A stretch of 64,000 bases of DNA, taken from NCBI RefSeq assembly GCF_003347495.1, contig NZ_QCXY01000010.1:62001-126000 (forward strand), given 5' to 3'. The stretch is from Pleomorphovibrio marinus. Its GTDB lineage: Bacteria > Bacteroidota > Bacteroidia > Cytophagales > Cyclobacteriaceae. Below, one piece after another: positions 10,003 through 18,683 of this stretch (its first letter is position 1; every line of letters starts with the position of its first letter). The position numbers were made by a program, and so were the translations under genes. Under the pieces are notes generated by a model. That model had not been told where the DNA came from. It saw nothing but the letters and a program-made list of their open reading frames with translations, and ran no database searches.

Positions 10003-10704
10003 CTAAAGGATTCCTTCGTCCGCAAAGCTAAAGTAGCCAACATCGGTGAAAATCACATGATCTACTACAGGAATATCTAAATACTTGCCAGCTTCTTTGA
10101 TATTATTCGTAAGCCGGAGATCCTGAGAGCTGGGCTTTAGGTTGCCAGAGGGATGATTATGTGCCAATACGATACTGCTGGCCAACTGGTCGATGGCAAA
10201 TTTAAATATCACTTTTGCATCCACAACCGTACCGGATGTTCCCCCGCTGCTGATCAGTTGTTTTTTGAGTACGTAATTGGCCCTGTCCAAAAACAAACAA
10301 TAAAACAATTCGCAGGATTCGTCCAGCATATCTGGTCTTAGTAACTCATAAACATCGGAGGAACTGCGGATTTTGGTTCTTTTCTGAGGTTCAGCCATTT
10401 TTCTTCTCCTTCCCAGTTCCAAAGCACTGACGATTGCAATGGCCTTCGCTTCCCCTATACCCTTGAATTTACACAAGTCCTTTACCGTAAGCCGGGCCAA
10501 TTTTGCCAGGTCGTAATTTACACTCCTGAGAAGGTGCTTGGACAAGTCCACCGCACTCATGGACCTGGTGCCACTGCCTATCAAAATGGCAATGAGTTCG
10601 GCATCAGAAAGGGTGGACCTTCCTTTTAACAAAAGTTTTTCTCGGGGTCTGTCCTCTTCTGCAAGTTGCTGAATGGGAATCGAGCCAAAAGTATCCATTG
10701 GCAT
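10003..10704 (-). CDS. radC: RadC-family JAB/MPN domain protein
   Basis: The 233-residue protein has an N-terminal helix-hairpin-helix region (CKFKGIGEAKAIAIVSALELGRR, about 85-107) and a C-terminal JAMM metalloprotease-like domain with the motif LAHNHPSGNLKPSSQD (His-x-His and Asp ligands). Despite its name, the family's role in DNA repair is not settled; the domain is also found beside mobile elements. Here it is full length and chromosomal, between rpsT and a DUF1684 gene, with no mobile-element genes nearby. The start MPMDTFGSIPIQQL could begin at residue 1 or 3. Confidence 0.92.
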   Translation of the reverse strand: MPMDTFGSIPIQQLAEEDRPREKLLLKGRSTLSDAELIAILIGSGTRSMSAVDLSKHLLRSVNYDLAKLARLTVKDLCKFKGIGEAKAIAIVSALELGRRRKMAEPQKRTKIRSSSDVYELLRPDMLDESCELFYCLFLDRANYVLKKQLISSGGTSGTVVDAKVIFKFAIDQLASSIVLAHNHPSGNLKPSSQDLRLTNNIKEAGKYLDIPVVDHVIFTDVGYFSFADEGIL

Positions 10705-10792
10705 AAAAGTTTAGGTTAAGTGCCGACCACCTACCCCCTACAAAAAAATCTCCCTTGGCCTGGCAGAAGACAAATTAATAAAATCCGGGAAA

Positions 10793-10822
10793 TAAAAAAA
10801 ACCCTACCTGTAAGGAAGGGTC
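10793..10822 (-). terminator. Intrinsic terminator of rpsT
   Basis: Read on the minus strand, ACCCTtCC pairs with GGtAGGGT around the loop TTACA, and a run of eight T follows. It lies about 25 bases beyond the rpsT stop, so it ends the single-gene rpsT transcript before radC. Confidence 0.8.
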
Positions 10823-10846
10823 TTGGAAAGTAATTCGATCCACTAC

Positions 10847-11101
10847 TTAGCCGATGGAATTGACCATCTTAGTCAACTTGGACTTCTTGTTGGAAGCGTT
10901 GTTTTTGTGGATAATGTTCTTTTTTGCCAACTTATCTATCATCCCGGTCACTTTCTTCAAAAGTTCTTGGGCCTCAGATTTGTCAGTTGTGTTTTTTAGC
11001 CTTTTGATAAAAGTCCTGGTAGTTTTGGCTTGGTACCTGTTTCTTAAACGCTTGGCTTCGTTTGAGCGAATTCTTTTAATAGCCGATTTGTGATTTGCCA
11101 T
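10847..11101 (-). CDS. rpsT: 30S ribosomal protein S20
   Basis: The 84-residue basic helical protein begins MANHKSAIKRIRSNEAKRLR, the S20 signature. S20 binds 16S rRNA early in small-subunit assembly. Length and charge fit. The gene is transcribed alone: a TTTG-N20-TACATTTG promoter lies at 11156-11187, giving a leader of roughly 45-50 bases, and a hairpin terminator follows at 10793-10822. Upstream lies a copy of the dispersed repeat described elsewhere, but it is separated from rpsT by this promoter. Confidence 0.98.
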   Translation of the reverse strand: MANHKSAIKRIRSNEAKRLRNRYQAKTTRTFIKRLKNTTDKSEAQELLKKVTGMIDKLAKKNIIHKNNASNKKSKLTKMVNSIG

Positions 11102-11155
11102 ATATTTTTTTACTTAATTATCTTAACCTTAGCTTCCATTCAAAGAATTGGAATG

Positions 11156-11187
11156 CAAATGTAAAGGATTTATTTTAGCGTACCAAA
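11156..11187 (-). promoter_or_regulatory. rpsT promoter, TTTG-N20-TACATTTG
   Basis: On the minus strand TTTG (11184-11187) is followed after 20 bases by TACATTTG (11156-11163). This is the Bacteroidota housekeeping pattern with ideal spacing. Transcription would begin near 11150, about 50 bases upstream of the S20 start codon. Confidence 0.75.
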
Positions 11188-11242
11188 CAAATAACCTAAT
11201 TAAACCCATCAAGACCCTGCTTTTCCAGCATAGAACATTCTT

Positions 11243-11373
11243 GAGTTTATATTTTTATTTTAGAGGTCACACCTGACTGCCGTCCTGCCCCTTCCTGCCC
11301 CGAACTCGTTTCGGGGGAATCTCGCAATCTATAATCATCCCGGTGTATGACGTGCTCGTCACGCTCGATTTCA
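11243..11373 (-). repeat. Dispersed oriented repeat, copy A
   Basis: One of four related segments (others at 28936, 39268 and 50737). On the minus strand it runs GAAATCGAGC, GACGAGCACGTCA, GGGATGATTA, GCGAGATTCC, then a GC-rich insert built around CGAGTTCGGGG-type sequence (here CGAAACGAGTTCGGGG), then GTGTGACC and an A-rich leader ending AAATATAAAC. It begins on the stop codon of the glycosyltransferase gene. Unlike the other copies, its leader does not run into a long gene: the next ATG opens only a nine-codon frame, and rpsT further on has its own promoter. It may be an orphaned copy. Confidence 0.75.
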
Positions 11374-12078
11374 TATTTTGTCCAGCCCCTTTAAAAATTT
11401 CCTCCAATAATATTGTAGCGGATTTTGGTACTTGAGCTTTTTCCAAGGCCTGCTACCGTGAGGCTCATGCCTCACCTGAACAGGGGGTAGAACGAAATTC
11501 TTGAAACCAAACCTCAGAGAGGTTCTAGAAATGTGGGTGTCATACCAATGTTTTGAGCGGTCCAGTTCTTGGAAATCATAAGCTCTCAAAAATTTAAGAG
11601 AAAGCAGTGTACAGCAAAAACTCAAGCTGCGATCGGTTTCCAGTTCTTCCTTCCGTACACCCTTGAATTTTAAATAGGGAAAGTTCACCTCTCCATTTTC
11701 ATCCACCGTGATGGCACCCACCAATCCCAATTCAGGGTGGTCTTTCGCAAACCCCAGCAACCTATTGAAGGTGTCCTTCTGCACAGTAACGTCAGATTCC
11801 ACGATGATCAAGGGCACTTCCTTCTCCAACGCCTCCTTCTGGGCAACTTGAAGCACTGTTTTATAATTGGGAGAAGGAGTGTCAGTAAGGTCTTTGAGGT
11901 GTGTAAGTGCAACGTTTATTTCCTCAGCCAATTTAATGAGCTCCTTGGTACCTTCTTCAGTGCTGTTGTCGTTGAAAATTCGGTAGGCGATGGGCACCTC
12001 AGAAGAAATCACTGCATGGGCTGCACGGATGGCAGCGGGAATTGCATCTTTTACTGGGGTAATAACGAGGGCTTCCAT
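11371..12078 (-). CDS. Glycosyltransferase family 2-like protein
   Basis: A GT-A type glycosyltransferase. The N-terminus MEALVITPVKDAI, then YRIFNDNSTEEGTKELI (donor-binding Asp and Asn) and LIIVESDVTVQKDTF (a Ser-Asp-Val site where DxD normally lies) fit family 2. The C-terminal part is basic and rich in aromatic residues; there is no membrane helix. I chose the ATG at 12076-12078 because family members start right before the first beta strand. An upstream ATG at 12115-12117 adds 13 residues but falls inside a perfect inverted repeat. It lies 67 bases after the aminotransferase gene on the same strand. Acceptor and product are unknown. Confidence 0.75.
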   Translation of the reverse strand: MEALVITPVKDAIPAAIRAAHAVISSEVPIAYRIFNDNSTEEGTKELIKLAEEINVALTHLKDLTDTPSPNYKTVLQVAQKEALEKEVPLIIVESDVTVQKDTFNRLLGFAKDHPELGLVGAITVDENGEVNFPYLKFKGVRKEELETDRSLSFCCTLLSLKFLRAYDFQELDRSKHWYDTHISRTSLRFGFKNFVLPPVQVRHEPHGSRPWKKLKYQNPLQYYWRKFLKGLDKI

Positions 12079-12095
12079 GTTTACCAAAGGTGGAT

Positions 12096-12128
12096 AACCG
12101 CCAATCATTCTCATCATGATTGGCGGTT
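12096..12128. repeat. Perfect 13-bp inverted repeat (possible terminator or attenuator)
   Basis: AACCGCCAATCAT (12096-12108) and its exact reverse complement (12116-12128) flank a seven-base loop. It lies 17 bases beyond the aminotransferase stop and just before the glycosyltransferase start. No T-run follows on either strand, so it is not a standard intrinsic terminator; as RNA it would form a strong hairpin over one of the two possible start codons. Confidence 0.7.
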
Positions 12129-12145
12129 GGTATCAGTTTGTTTTT

Positions 12146-13348
12146 TTAATTAATCTTAGCAAGGGCATCCTTTATCCGCTTGAGCGCTTCTTTAAGTTCT
12201 TCCTCAGAAGCAGCATAGGAAAGCCTAATGCAATTTGGGGCTCCGAAAGCGGCTCCAGTGACCAAAGAGACATGGGCTTCATTTAGGATATACAAACAAA
12301 AGTCGTCCGCATTGTTAATGGTGTGTTGGCCTGTACTTTTGCCGAAGAAAGCGGACACATCGGGGAAGAAATAGAATGCCCCTTCTGGTACGTGTGTCTT
12401 TATCCCCGGTATCTCCTTCAATAAGCCCAATACCAAGTCCCTTCTTTTCAAATAGGCTTTAGCCATTTCCTTGGAGGAGCTCTGGTCTCCGCTAATCCCT
12501 GCCAATGCGGCTCTTTGGGCAATTCCCGTACCCCCGGAGGTAAATTGGCTCTGAATCTTTTCACAGGCTTTGGCCAGGCTTACAGGTGCACAAATATAGC
12601 CAACCCTCCATCCCGTCATTGCATAGCCCTTGGAGAAACCATTGACCGTGATAGTCCTTTCAAACATCCCAGGAAAAGAAGCGATGCTTGCATGCTGTCC
12701 GGTAAAATTGATCAACTCATAAATTTCATCAGCTACCACTACTAGGTCATCCTTTTCCTTCACCACATCGGCTATTGCCTCAAGTTCTTCTTTACTGAAC
12801 ACAGAGCCAGAAGGGTTGCAGGGAGAAGAGTAGATTACCGCCTTGGTTTTGTCGGTGATGGCTGCCTTCAATTGCCCGGCGGTAGCCTTGAAGTTATTCT
12901 CCAAATTGCCATCTATCAATACCGGAACCCCTCCGGCAAGTTTAATGATTTCGGAATAGGAAACCCAGTAAGGGGAAAATATCACCACCTCGTCACCTTC
13001 ATTGACGATGCACATGAAGATATTGGCTATAGCATGTTTTGCCCCTGTGGAAACCACAATGTTTTCGGCCTTGGCCTCCTTGATGCTATTCTCTTCCCTT
13101 AGTTTTTTGGCAATGGCTTCTCTTAAATCCTGGTAGCCAGCCACTGGGGAATAGGAGAAATACTTCCCTTCGTCTATGGCATCCTTAGCGGCCTGCTGTA
13201 TATGAAGGGGAGTTTTGAAATCTGGCTCGCCCAAACTAAGGCTTATGATGTCAATGCCCTGCCCCTTAAGCTCCCTGGCTTTTTTTGCCATGGCGATGGT
13301 GGCGGATTCTTCCATGGCATTGATACGGTCTGATAGAATGGAATGCAT
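12146..13348 (-). CDS. Aspartate aminotransferase-like PLP enzyme
   Basis: A 400-residue class I aminotransferase that moves amino groups between aspartate or a related amino acid and 2-oxoglutarate. Signatures are SLSLGEPDFKTP near the N-terminus, SSPCNPSGSVFS (substrate-binding Asn), VVVADEIYELINF, and the PLP lysine in TVNGFSKGYAMTGWRVGY. This pattern and length match the subgroup-Ib enzymes often named AspC or AatA. The start MHSILSDRINAMEESATIAM fits well. A TAATTTTG-like box lies upstream on the minus strand (13441-13448). It is divergent from the MORN-like gene, and the glycosyltransferase follows downstream. Confidence 0.93.
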   Translation of the reverse strand: MHSILSDRINAMEESATIAMAKKARELKGQGIDIISLSLGEPDFKTPLHIQQAAKDAIDEGKYFSYSPVAGYQDLREAIAKKLREENSIKEAKAENIVVSTGAKHAIANIFMCIVNEGDEVVIFSPYWVSYSEIIKLAGGVPVLIDGNLENNFKATAGQLKAAITDKTKAVIYSSPCNPSGSVFSKEELEAIADVVKEKDDLVVVADEIYELINFTGQHASIASFPGMFERTITVNGFSKGYAMTGWRVGYICAPVSLAKACEKIQSQFTSGGTGIAQRAALAGISGDQSSSKEMAKAYLKRRDLVLGLLKEIPGIKTHVPEGAFYFFPDVSAFFGKSTGQHTINNADDFCLYILNEAHVSLVTGAAFGAPNCIRLSYAASEEELKEALKRIKDALAKIN

Positions 13349-13540
13349 GAATGTTTGTATTTTGGTTTATAAAACACTGTGATCATTTACTTTACCACAA
13401 AAACCACTTATTTTTGTGACTGTTTTGTATAAAGGCGGGGCAAAATTAAGGATTATGCCCATGATTTCTAAACCTTTGAAAAAATACATTCCTTTAATTG
13501 GGGCATAAAATATGCTGGCCCCGTTATTCGTTAACATATT

Positions 13541-14437
13541 ATGAGATTTTATCCATTTTTACTTTTCGCTATAGGGTTCCAATGGGCCAACATAGGATCA
13601 GCACAGGATGAATCAGCAGTGGTCAGAGAAATGCCCACCGAAGAAACAGAAACCCCTAAAAGTGACCCCGATTCCTCTGGCGTGGTCAAAGACAGGCTGA
13701 GTCCCACCTCCACTCCAGTACTTTTGTTCTCCGATGCGGAAGAAGAGGAGAACAAGGAAAAAAAGAAAAAGAAAAAAAAGAAGAAAAAGAAAAACGTGTA
13801 TTTTGGTGATAAAACCAAGAAGACCATGATCAAGCACAGCTTTCGGGATCAGGTCACTTACCAGGTTTTTCATGTTACCTACAAAAACCAAGAGGTGGAT
13901 CCTTACATCAGGGATATACACTGGTATGACCCCAAAAACAAAGCCATCAAAAACAAAAATTTCGACCCTTCAAAGGGATATCTTCTTCACGGCCCTTACG
14001 AAAGGCGGATTGACGATACGGTTGTTGAAACGGGCATGTATTATTTTGGCACCAAACACGGGCGCTGGATGAGTTTTGATGCCAAAAGCGTGCTGCTGGA
14101 CAAGCTGCATTATTCCAAGGGATGGCCAAAGGAGTCCAGGATCACCTATTACAATCGGCAAGAAAGGGCGATAGAAAGAATGACTCCTATAGAATATGAA
14201 TTAAAGGAGGGTAATTTTTATCATTTTTTCCAAGATGGGTCCTTGGCAGTGACAGGAGAATACCACCATGGGGAACGAGTGGGAACATGGACTGAATATT
14301 GGAATACTCCCAACAACCAACTAATCCGGAAAAGGGAAATTAGATATCAGGACGAGCCCTTTACCAAAAACTTCAGGCCTTATATTAGGGCAGAATGGGA
14401 TAAAGAAGGCAACCTCATCTACCGTAACGACAGCTAA
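13541..14437 (+). CDS. Secreted protein with polylysine tract and MORN-like repeats
   Basis: The 298-residue product has a signal peptide (about 1-21, ending near IGSAQ), then an acidic, Pro/Ser-rich linker (about 22-65), then a nearly pure lysine run (about 72-84), then a C-terminal domain. That domain contains MORN-like repeats with the pattern G-x-Y: KGYLLHGPYERR, GMYYFGTKHGRWMSF, GEYHHGERVGTWTEYW. Such repeats are common in exported Bacteroidota proteins; the function is unknown. The lysine run is coded by an A/G-only stretch (13754-13794), which is prone to slippage. It overlaps the convergent yraN gene by four bases. Confidence 0.75.
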   Translation: MRFYPFLLFAIGFQWANIGSAQDESAVVREMPTEETETPKSDPDSSGVVKDRLSPTSTPVLLFSDAEEEENKEKKKKKKKKKKKNVYFGDKTKKTMIKHSFRDQVTYQVFHVTYKNQEVDPYIRDIHWYDPKNKAIKNKNFDPSKGYLLHGPYERRIDDTVVETGMYYFGTKHGRWMSFDAKSVLLDKLHYSKGWPKESRITYYNRQERAIERMTPIEYELKEGNFYHFFQDGSLAVTGEYHHGERVGTWTEYWNTPNNQLIRKREIRYQDEPFTKNFRPYIRAEWDKEGNLIYRNDS

Positions 14438-14793
14438 TAAAAGGCATCTTCGAAATGTTTAAACCCGATTCTACCTGACCTGTCTTTGTACACACCCACT
14501 ATATCAAACCGGATATCCCTGTGCCAATCCACCTCATGGATGTAATGGTCTGCGGCTCGGATGATAAGTTGCCTTTTTCGGTAATCCACAAATTCCTCGG
14601 CATAGCCATACCCGGTCCCACTGCGGAACTTCACCTCCACAAACACCAAAATACCTTTGTGCTGCATGATCAAGTCGATCTCTGCATGCTTGAACCTATA
14701 ATTGGATACCCTATGAATAAACCCTTTGCTTTCCAACCATTCCTTGGCCTGGGTCTCTGCCATAAAGCCTTTGTCTTGTAAGGGGGACACCAT
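14434..14793 (-). CDS. YraN family (UPF0102) putative endonuclease
   Basis: The 119-residue protein carries the Holliday-junction-resolvase-like nuclease core of UPF0102: a Glu near the N-terminus (KGFMAETQAKEWLESKGF), Asp and Glu-x-Lys in HAEIDLIMQHKGILVFVEVKFR, and YRKRQLIIRAADHYI. The family is nearly universal, but its role in DNA processing is not established. Length is standard. The stop overlaps the convergent secreted-protein gene by four bases. lipB lies divergently 108 bp away. Confidence 0.9.
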   Translation of the reverse strand: MVSPLQDKGFMAETQAKEWLESKGFIHRVSNYRFKHAEIDLIMQHKGILVFVEVKFRSGTGYGYAEEFVDYRKRQLIIRAADHYIHEVDWHRDIRFDIVGVYKDRSGRIGFKHFEDAFY

Positions 14794-14901
14794 ATTTCAA
14801 AAATTTTGCTGAAAAAAGGTTAGCTTTAACCGCAAATTAAAGGGGTACAGAACCAAGACCCTGTAGGGCTTGTTTGAAATTACAGGATAAAACGGCTAAA
14901 T

Positions 14902-15633
14902 GTGAATCAATATATCAATAAAAAAGTAATTTTCATCGATTTAGGGAGAAAAGATTATAAAGTAACCTGGGACTATCAGGAAAAACTGTTTTCCCAAACC
15001 GTAACCACTAAGATCAGCAACCGGAAGGTGCCCCCTGAGGAGCAAGTCATGACCACCAACTACCTGCTCTTTGTGGAACATCCCCATGTATATACCCTTG
15101 GAAAGAGTGGGGAATCCTCTCACCTTTTGCTTGATGAATTGTCCCTTTCGGAACGTGGGGCCACCTATTACAGGATTAACAGAGGTGGAGATATTACTTA
15201 CCATGGACCCGGGCAATTGGTAGGGTATCCCATCTTGGATTTGGATAATTTTTTTACCGATATCCATCGGTATCTTCGCTATCTGGAGGAGGCGGTAATC
15301 TTAACCCTTGCAGATTATGGTTTGGAGGCAGGAAGGATTCCCGGCCTCACTGGCGTATGGCTTGACCATATTGAGCAAAGAAACCCGAGAAAAATCTGTG
15401 CCCTAGGTGTGAAGTCTAGCCGATGGGTCACCATGCATGGTTTCGCTTTTAACCTAAACGCCGACATCTCTTATTTTGGGAATATCGTCCCCTGTGGCAT
15501 CAGTGACAAAGCCGTAACTTCTCTGCATCTGGAGCTGGGAAAACCAGTAGACGAAAAAGAGGCAAAAGCCAAGGTGAAATCCCACTTGGGACATTTATTT
15601 GAAATGGAATTCGAAAATAAATTATATTTGTAA
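14902..15633 (+). CDS. lipB: Lipoyl(octanoyl) transferase
   Basis: Moves octanoyl from acyl carrier protein to the lipoyl domains of 2-oxoacid dehydrogenases or GcvH, the first step of lipoate synthesis. Family motifs are RGGDITYHGPGQLVGYPI (about 95-112) and the catalytic Cys in GNIVPCGISDKAVTSL. The start is probably GTG at 14902, giving 243 residues; the frame holds no Met before residue 50, which lies after conserved sequence. An ATG at 14900 in another frame meets a stop at once. lipA is not nearby. The exonuclease gene follows after 79 bp on the same strand. Confidence 0.94.
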   Translation: MNQYINKKVIFIDLGRKDYKVTWDYQEKLFSQTVTTKISNRKVPPEEQVMTTNYLLFVEHPHVYTLGKSGESSHLLLDELSLSERGATYYRINRGGDITYHGPGQLVGYPILDLDNFFTDIHRYLRYLEEAVILTLADYGLEAGRIPGLTGVWLDHIEQRNPRKICALGVKSSRWVTMHGFAFNLNADISYFGNIVPCGISDKAVTSLHLELGKPVDEKEAKAKVKSHLGHLFEMEFENKLYL

Positions 15634-15712
15634 TACACAGCACCTAGGAAGCAAGCCTAATCGGTGGCTAGGAGCTGAATGGATACCATGTATTACCAAT
15701 TAGAAAAATGGC

Positions 15713-16450
15713 ATGAACGGCTTTTTTGAACAACTCAAGGATATTTTGTTTTTGGATATAGAAACAGCCTCCCTCACCCCCTCCTTTGACGAGCTCCCGG
15801 AACGACTTCAAGAAGAATGGACCCGCAAGACAAAGTTCATGCAAGAGCAGGAGGAGCTTTCAGCTGAGGAGTTATATTTTGACAAAGCGGGAATTCATGC
15901 TGAGTTTGGCAAAGTGATTTGCATTGGAGTGGGTTTTTTTAGGATGGACCCGGAAGAGGACAAGCTTATCTACCGCACGAAGTCCTTTGCCTCTGTGGAG
16001 GAACACGATACCCTTCTGGAATTCAGGGAGTTGCTAAAAAAGAAGCCTTGGACACTTTGTGGGCACAACGGCAAAGAGTTCGACTTCCCTTACTTGTGCA
16101 GAAGAATGCTCATAAATGGCATATCCCTGCCGGAGGTACTTCAGCTTGCAGGGAAAAAGCCATGGGAAATCCGACACCTGGACACCATGGAGATGTGGAA
16201 ATTCGGCGATTACAAGTATTATACTCGCCTGGAACTGCTTGCCGCCGTTTTTGATATTCCAAGTTCGAAGGAGAACATAGATGGCAGCATGGTAAACCAT
16301 ACCTACTACAAAGAAAACAACCTGGAGGATATTAGGAAATACTGCCTAAGGGACGTAGAAGTAACCGCAAGGCTGTATTTGGCCTACCAAGGCCTTCCGG
16401 GGGAAATCGATATTGAGGTAATCAACCTGGACGAAACTGACGGGGACTAG
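15713..16450 (+). CDS. PolB-type 3'-5' exonuclease domain protein
   Basis: A stand-alone DEDD exonuclease of 245 residues. Motif I is ILFLDIETASL (about 12-22), motif II lies in LCGHNGKEFDFPYLCRRM (Asn and Asp), and motif III in YCLRDVEVTARLYL (Asp). These are the metal-binding acids of the proofreading domain of family B polymerases; here no polymerase domain is attached. The role is probably trimming of DNA or RNA 3' ends, but the substrate is unknown. It sits between lipB and rnr, both on the same strand, 61 bp before rnr. Confidence 0.85.
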   Translation: MNGFFEQLKDILFLDIETASLTPSFDELPERLQEEWTRKTKFMQEQEELSAEELYFDKAGIHAEFGKVICIGVGFFRMDPEEDKLIYRTKSFASVEEHDTLLEFRELLKKKPWTLCGHNGKEFDFPYLCRRMLINGISLPEVLQLAGKKPWEIRHLDTMEMWKFGDYKYYTRLELLAAVFDIPSSKENIDGSMVNHTYYKENNLEDIRKYCLRDVEVTARLYLAYQGLPGEIDIEVINLDETDGD

Positions 16451-16511
16451 GCTTGCTATTTCACGTTTAATTGGATATTATTCTTTACCTTTAAGGATTG
16501 ATTCAACTTTT

Positions 16512-18683
16512 ATGGGAAGAAAAACAGGAAGAAAAAGGGATAATACCAACAGAAGGAGGAAAAAATCCAATCCAACCTCTGTTTTGCACCAGGTCAAACA
16601 ATTTTTAGACAACCATTTCGGAGAGTCTTTTTCCGAAAAAAACATCATTAAAAGACTAGGGCTCAAAAATGCTACAGAAAAAGATGCTGTAGCCGATTCC
16701 CTTGTAGAACTTTTAGCCTTAGGAGACGTCGCAAAAAACCCGAGAAATGAGTTCAGTTCCTCTAGTGCTCCGGAATTTGTGGAGGGGGAGGTGGATTTTG
16801 TCAATCCAAGGTTTGCCTTCATCATTCCCAGGGGGCAGCAAAAATCAGATGAAGATATATTAGTAAAAGAGGCCTATCTAAAACATGCCTTAGACGGGGA
16901 CTTGGTAAGAGTGATGATAAAACCTTCCCATTCCAAAAATGGGAGAAGAGAAGGCAAAGTACTTGAAATTCTTGAAAGGTGCCGGGAGGAGTTTGTGGGC
17001 AGGGTGGAGATTTCCCCACGATTTGCTTTTGTGGTTCCAGACTTCAAGAAAATGCACCATGATATTTTTATCAGAAAGCCAGATCTGATTGGTGCCCAAC
17101 ACAACCAAAAGGTGGTGGTGAAGCTCACAGAATGGAAGGAAGAAGAAAAAAGCCCTACAGGTAAGGTGGTTCGTATTCTAGGGACCGCGGGAGACCATGA
17201 AGTGGAAATCCACTCCATTATGGCCGAATTCGGGTTGCCCTTCGACTACCCTGGAGAGGCTGTGGAAGAAGCGGAACGCATCCCTGAAATAATCGACAGT
17301 AACACCCTGAAGGATAGGCGGGATTTCAGATCCGTACCTACCTTCACCATAGACCCTGCCGATGCAAAAGATTTTGACGATGCCATTTCCTATCGGAAAC
17401 TGGAAAACGGCCATTATGAAATTGGGGTTCACATTGCGGATGTTACCCACTATGTGAAGCCCGGGAGCCTTCTTGAAAAGGAAGCCTATGACAGGGCTAC
17501 CTCTGTATATCTGGTGGACAGGACCATCCCCATGCTACCTGAGCGATTAAGCAACGGACTTTGTTCTCTCCGGCCAAACGAGGACAAACTTACATTTTCC
17601 TGTGTTTTTGAGATGGATGATCAGGGCAATGTGGAAAACTTCTGGGTTGGTCGCACGGTCATACATTCAGACAGGCGATTTTCCTATGAGGAGGCCCAGG
17701 AGTGTATGGATAAAGGAGAGGGTGATTTTCACCAGGAGTTGACCCTTTTAAACGGTATAGCCAAAAAACTTAGGGAGGCCAGGTTTAAAAAAGGTGCCAT
17801 CAACTTTGAAACCGTGGAGGTGAAATTCAGGCTTGACGAGGACGGAACTCCACTGGGTTTGATCATCAAGGAACGTAAGGATGTGCATAAGCTCATCGAG
17901 GAATTCATGCTGCTTGCCAACCGTACCGTAGCAGAGTTCATTTTCAATAAATCCAAGGGTAAAAGCACCTTCGTTTACAGGATTCACGATTATCCGGATC
18001 TGGAGAAGCTGAATACTTTTGCCAATTTTGCCAGAAAATTTGGACATGAGATCAAGGTTTCTGACGAGAAAACAGTCTCCAACTCCCTCAACAAACTGAT
18101 GGATGAAATAGTAGGGAAGCCAGAACAAAACGTATTGGAACAGCTGGCGATTAGAAGTATGGCAAAAGCCAAATATACCACCGAGGCAAAGATCCATTTT
18201 GGCTTGGCCTTTAAACATTACACGCATTTCACCTCCCCTATTCGTAGGTATCCCGACATGATGGTGCACAGGTTGCTCCAGCATTACCTGGATGGCGGAA
18301 AGTCCCCAGAAACCCAGGCATGGGAGGAAAAGTGCACCCATTCTTCCGAAAGGGAAAAAAGAGCCGCTGATGCAGAAAGAGCCTCTATCAAATACAAGCA
18401 GGTAGAATACATGAAATTGGCGGAGGAAAAGGATTATGCGGGGATTGTAGCCGGAATTACTGAATGGGGCGTATATGTGGAGATTACCGAAACCAAATGC
18501 GAAGGGATGGTGAGACTTCAGGATATGACTGACGACTACTACGACTTCGACGACAAAAACATGTGTCTTGTAGGGTCCAAGAGCAAGAAAACAATCACCC
18601 TTGGCGACAAGGTCTGGGTTAGGGTGACCCGGACTGACATCGACAGAAGAACTATAGATCTTGAATTTGTAGATCAACCATGA
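16512..18683 (+). CDS. rnr: Ribonuclease R
   Basis: Processive 3'-5' exoribonuclease that degrades structured RNA. The 723 residues show a basic N-terminus (GRKTGRKRDNTNRRRKKSN), a winged-helix region, cold-shock RNA-binding domains, the RNB catalytic core with IDPADAKDFDDAISYRK (the metal-binding Asp cluster, about 282-298), and a C-terminal S1 domain (DYAGIVAGITEWGVYVEI). Full length for the family. The stop overlaps the start of the polyprenyl synthase gene by four bases (ATGA), so the two are translationally coupled. Confidence 0.96.
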   Translation: MGRKTGRKRDNTNRRRKKSNPTSVLHQVKQFLDNHFGESFSEKNIIKRLGLKNATEKDAVADSLVELLALGDVAKNPRNEFSSSSAPEFVEGEVDFVNPRFAFIIPRGQQKSDEDILVKEAYLKHALDGDLVRVMIKPSHSKNGRREGKVLEILERCREEFVGRVEISPRFAFVVPDFKKMHHDIFIRKPDLIGAQHNQKVVVKLTEWKEEEKSPTGKVVRILGTAGDHEVEIHSIMAEFGLPFDYPGEAVEEAERIPEIIDSNTLKDRRDFRSVPTFTIDPADAKDFDDAISYRKLENGHYEIGVHIADVTHYVKPGSLLEKEAYDRATSVYLVDRTIPMLPERLSNGLCSLRPNEDKLTFSCVFEMDDQGNVENFWVGRTVIHSDRRFSYEEAQECMDKGEGDFHQELTLLNGIAKKLREARFKKGAINFETVEVKFRLDEDGTPLGLIIKERKDVHKLIEEFMLLANRTVAEFIFNKSKGKSTFVYRIHDYPDLEKLNTFANFARKFGHEIKVSDEKTVSNSLNKLMDEIVGKPEQNVLEQLAIRSMAKAKYTTEAKIHFGLAFKHYTHFTSPIRRYPDMMVHRLLQHYLDGGKSPETQAWEEKCTHSSEREKRAADAERASIKYKQVEYMKLAEEKDYAGIVAGITEWGVYVEITETKCEGMVRLQDMTDDYYDFDDKNMCLVGSKSKKTITLGDKVWVRVTRTDIDRRTIDLEFVDQP

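Noticed and set aside
12085-12096. DnaA box / replication origin
   Set aside because: A single TTATCCAC-like match on the minus strand, with no cluster, no dnaA or other origin genes.
13549-13833. Antisense frame with a poly-Phe run
   Set aside because: It is the reverse of the polylysine tract of the secreted-protein gene.
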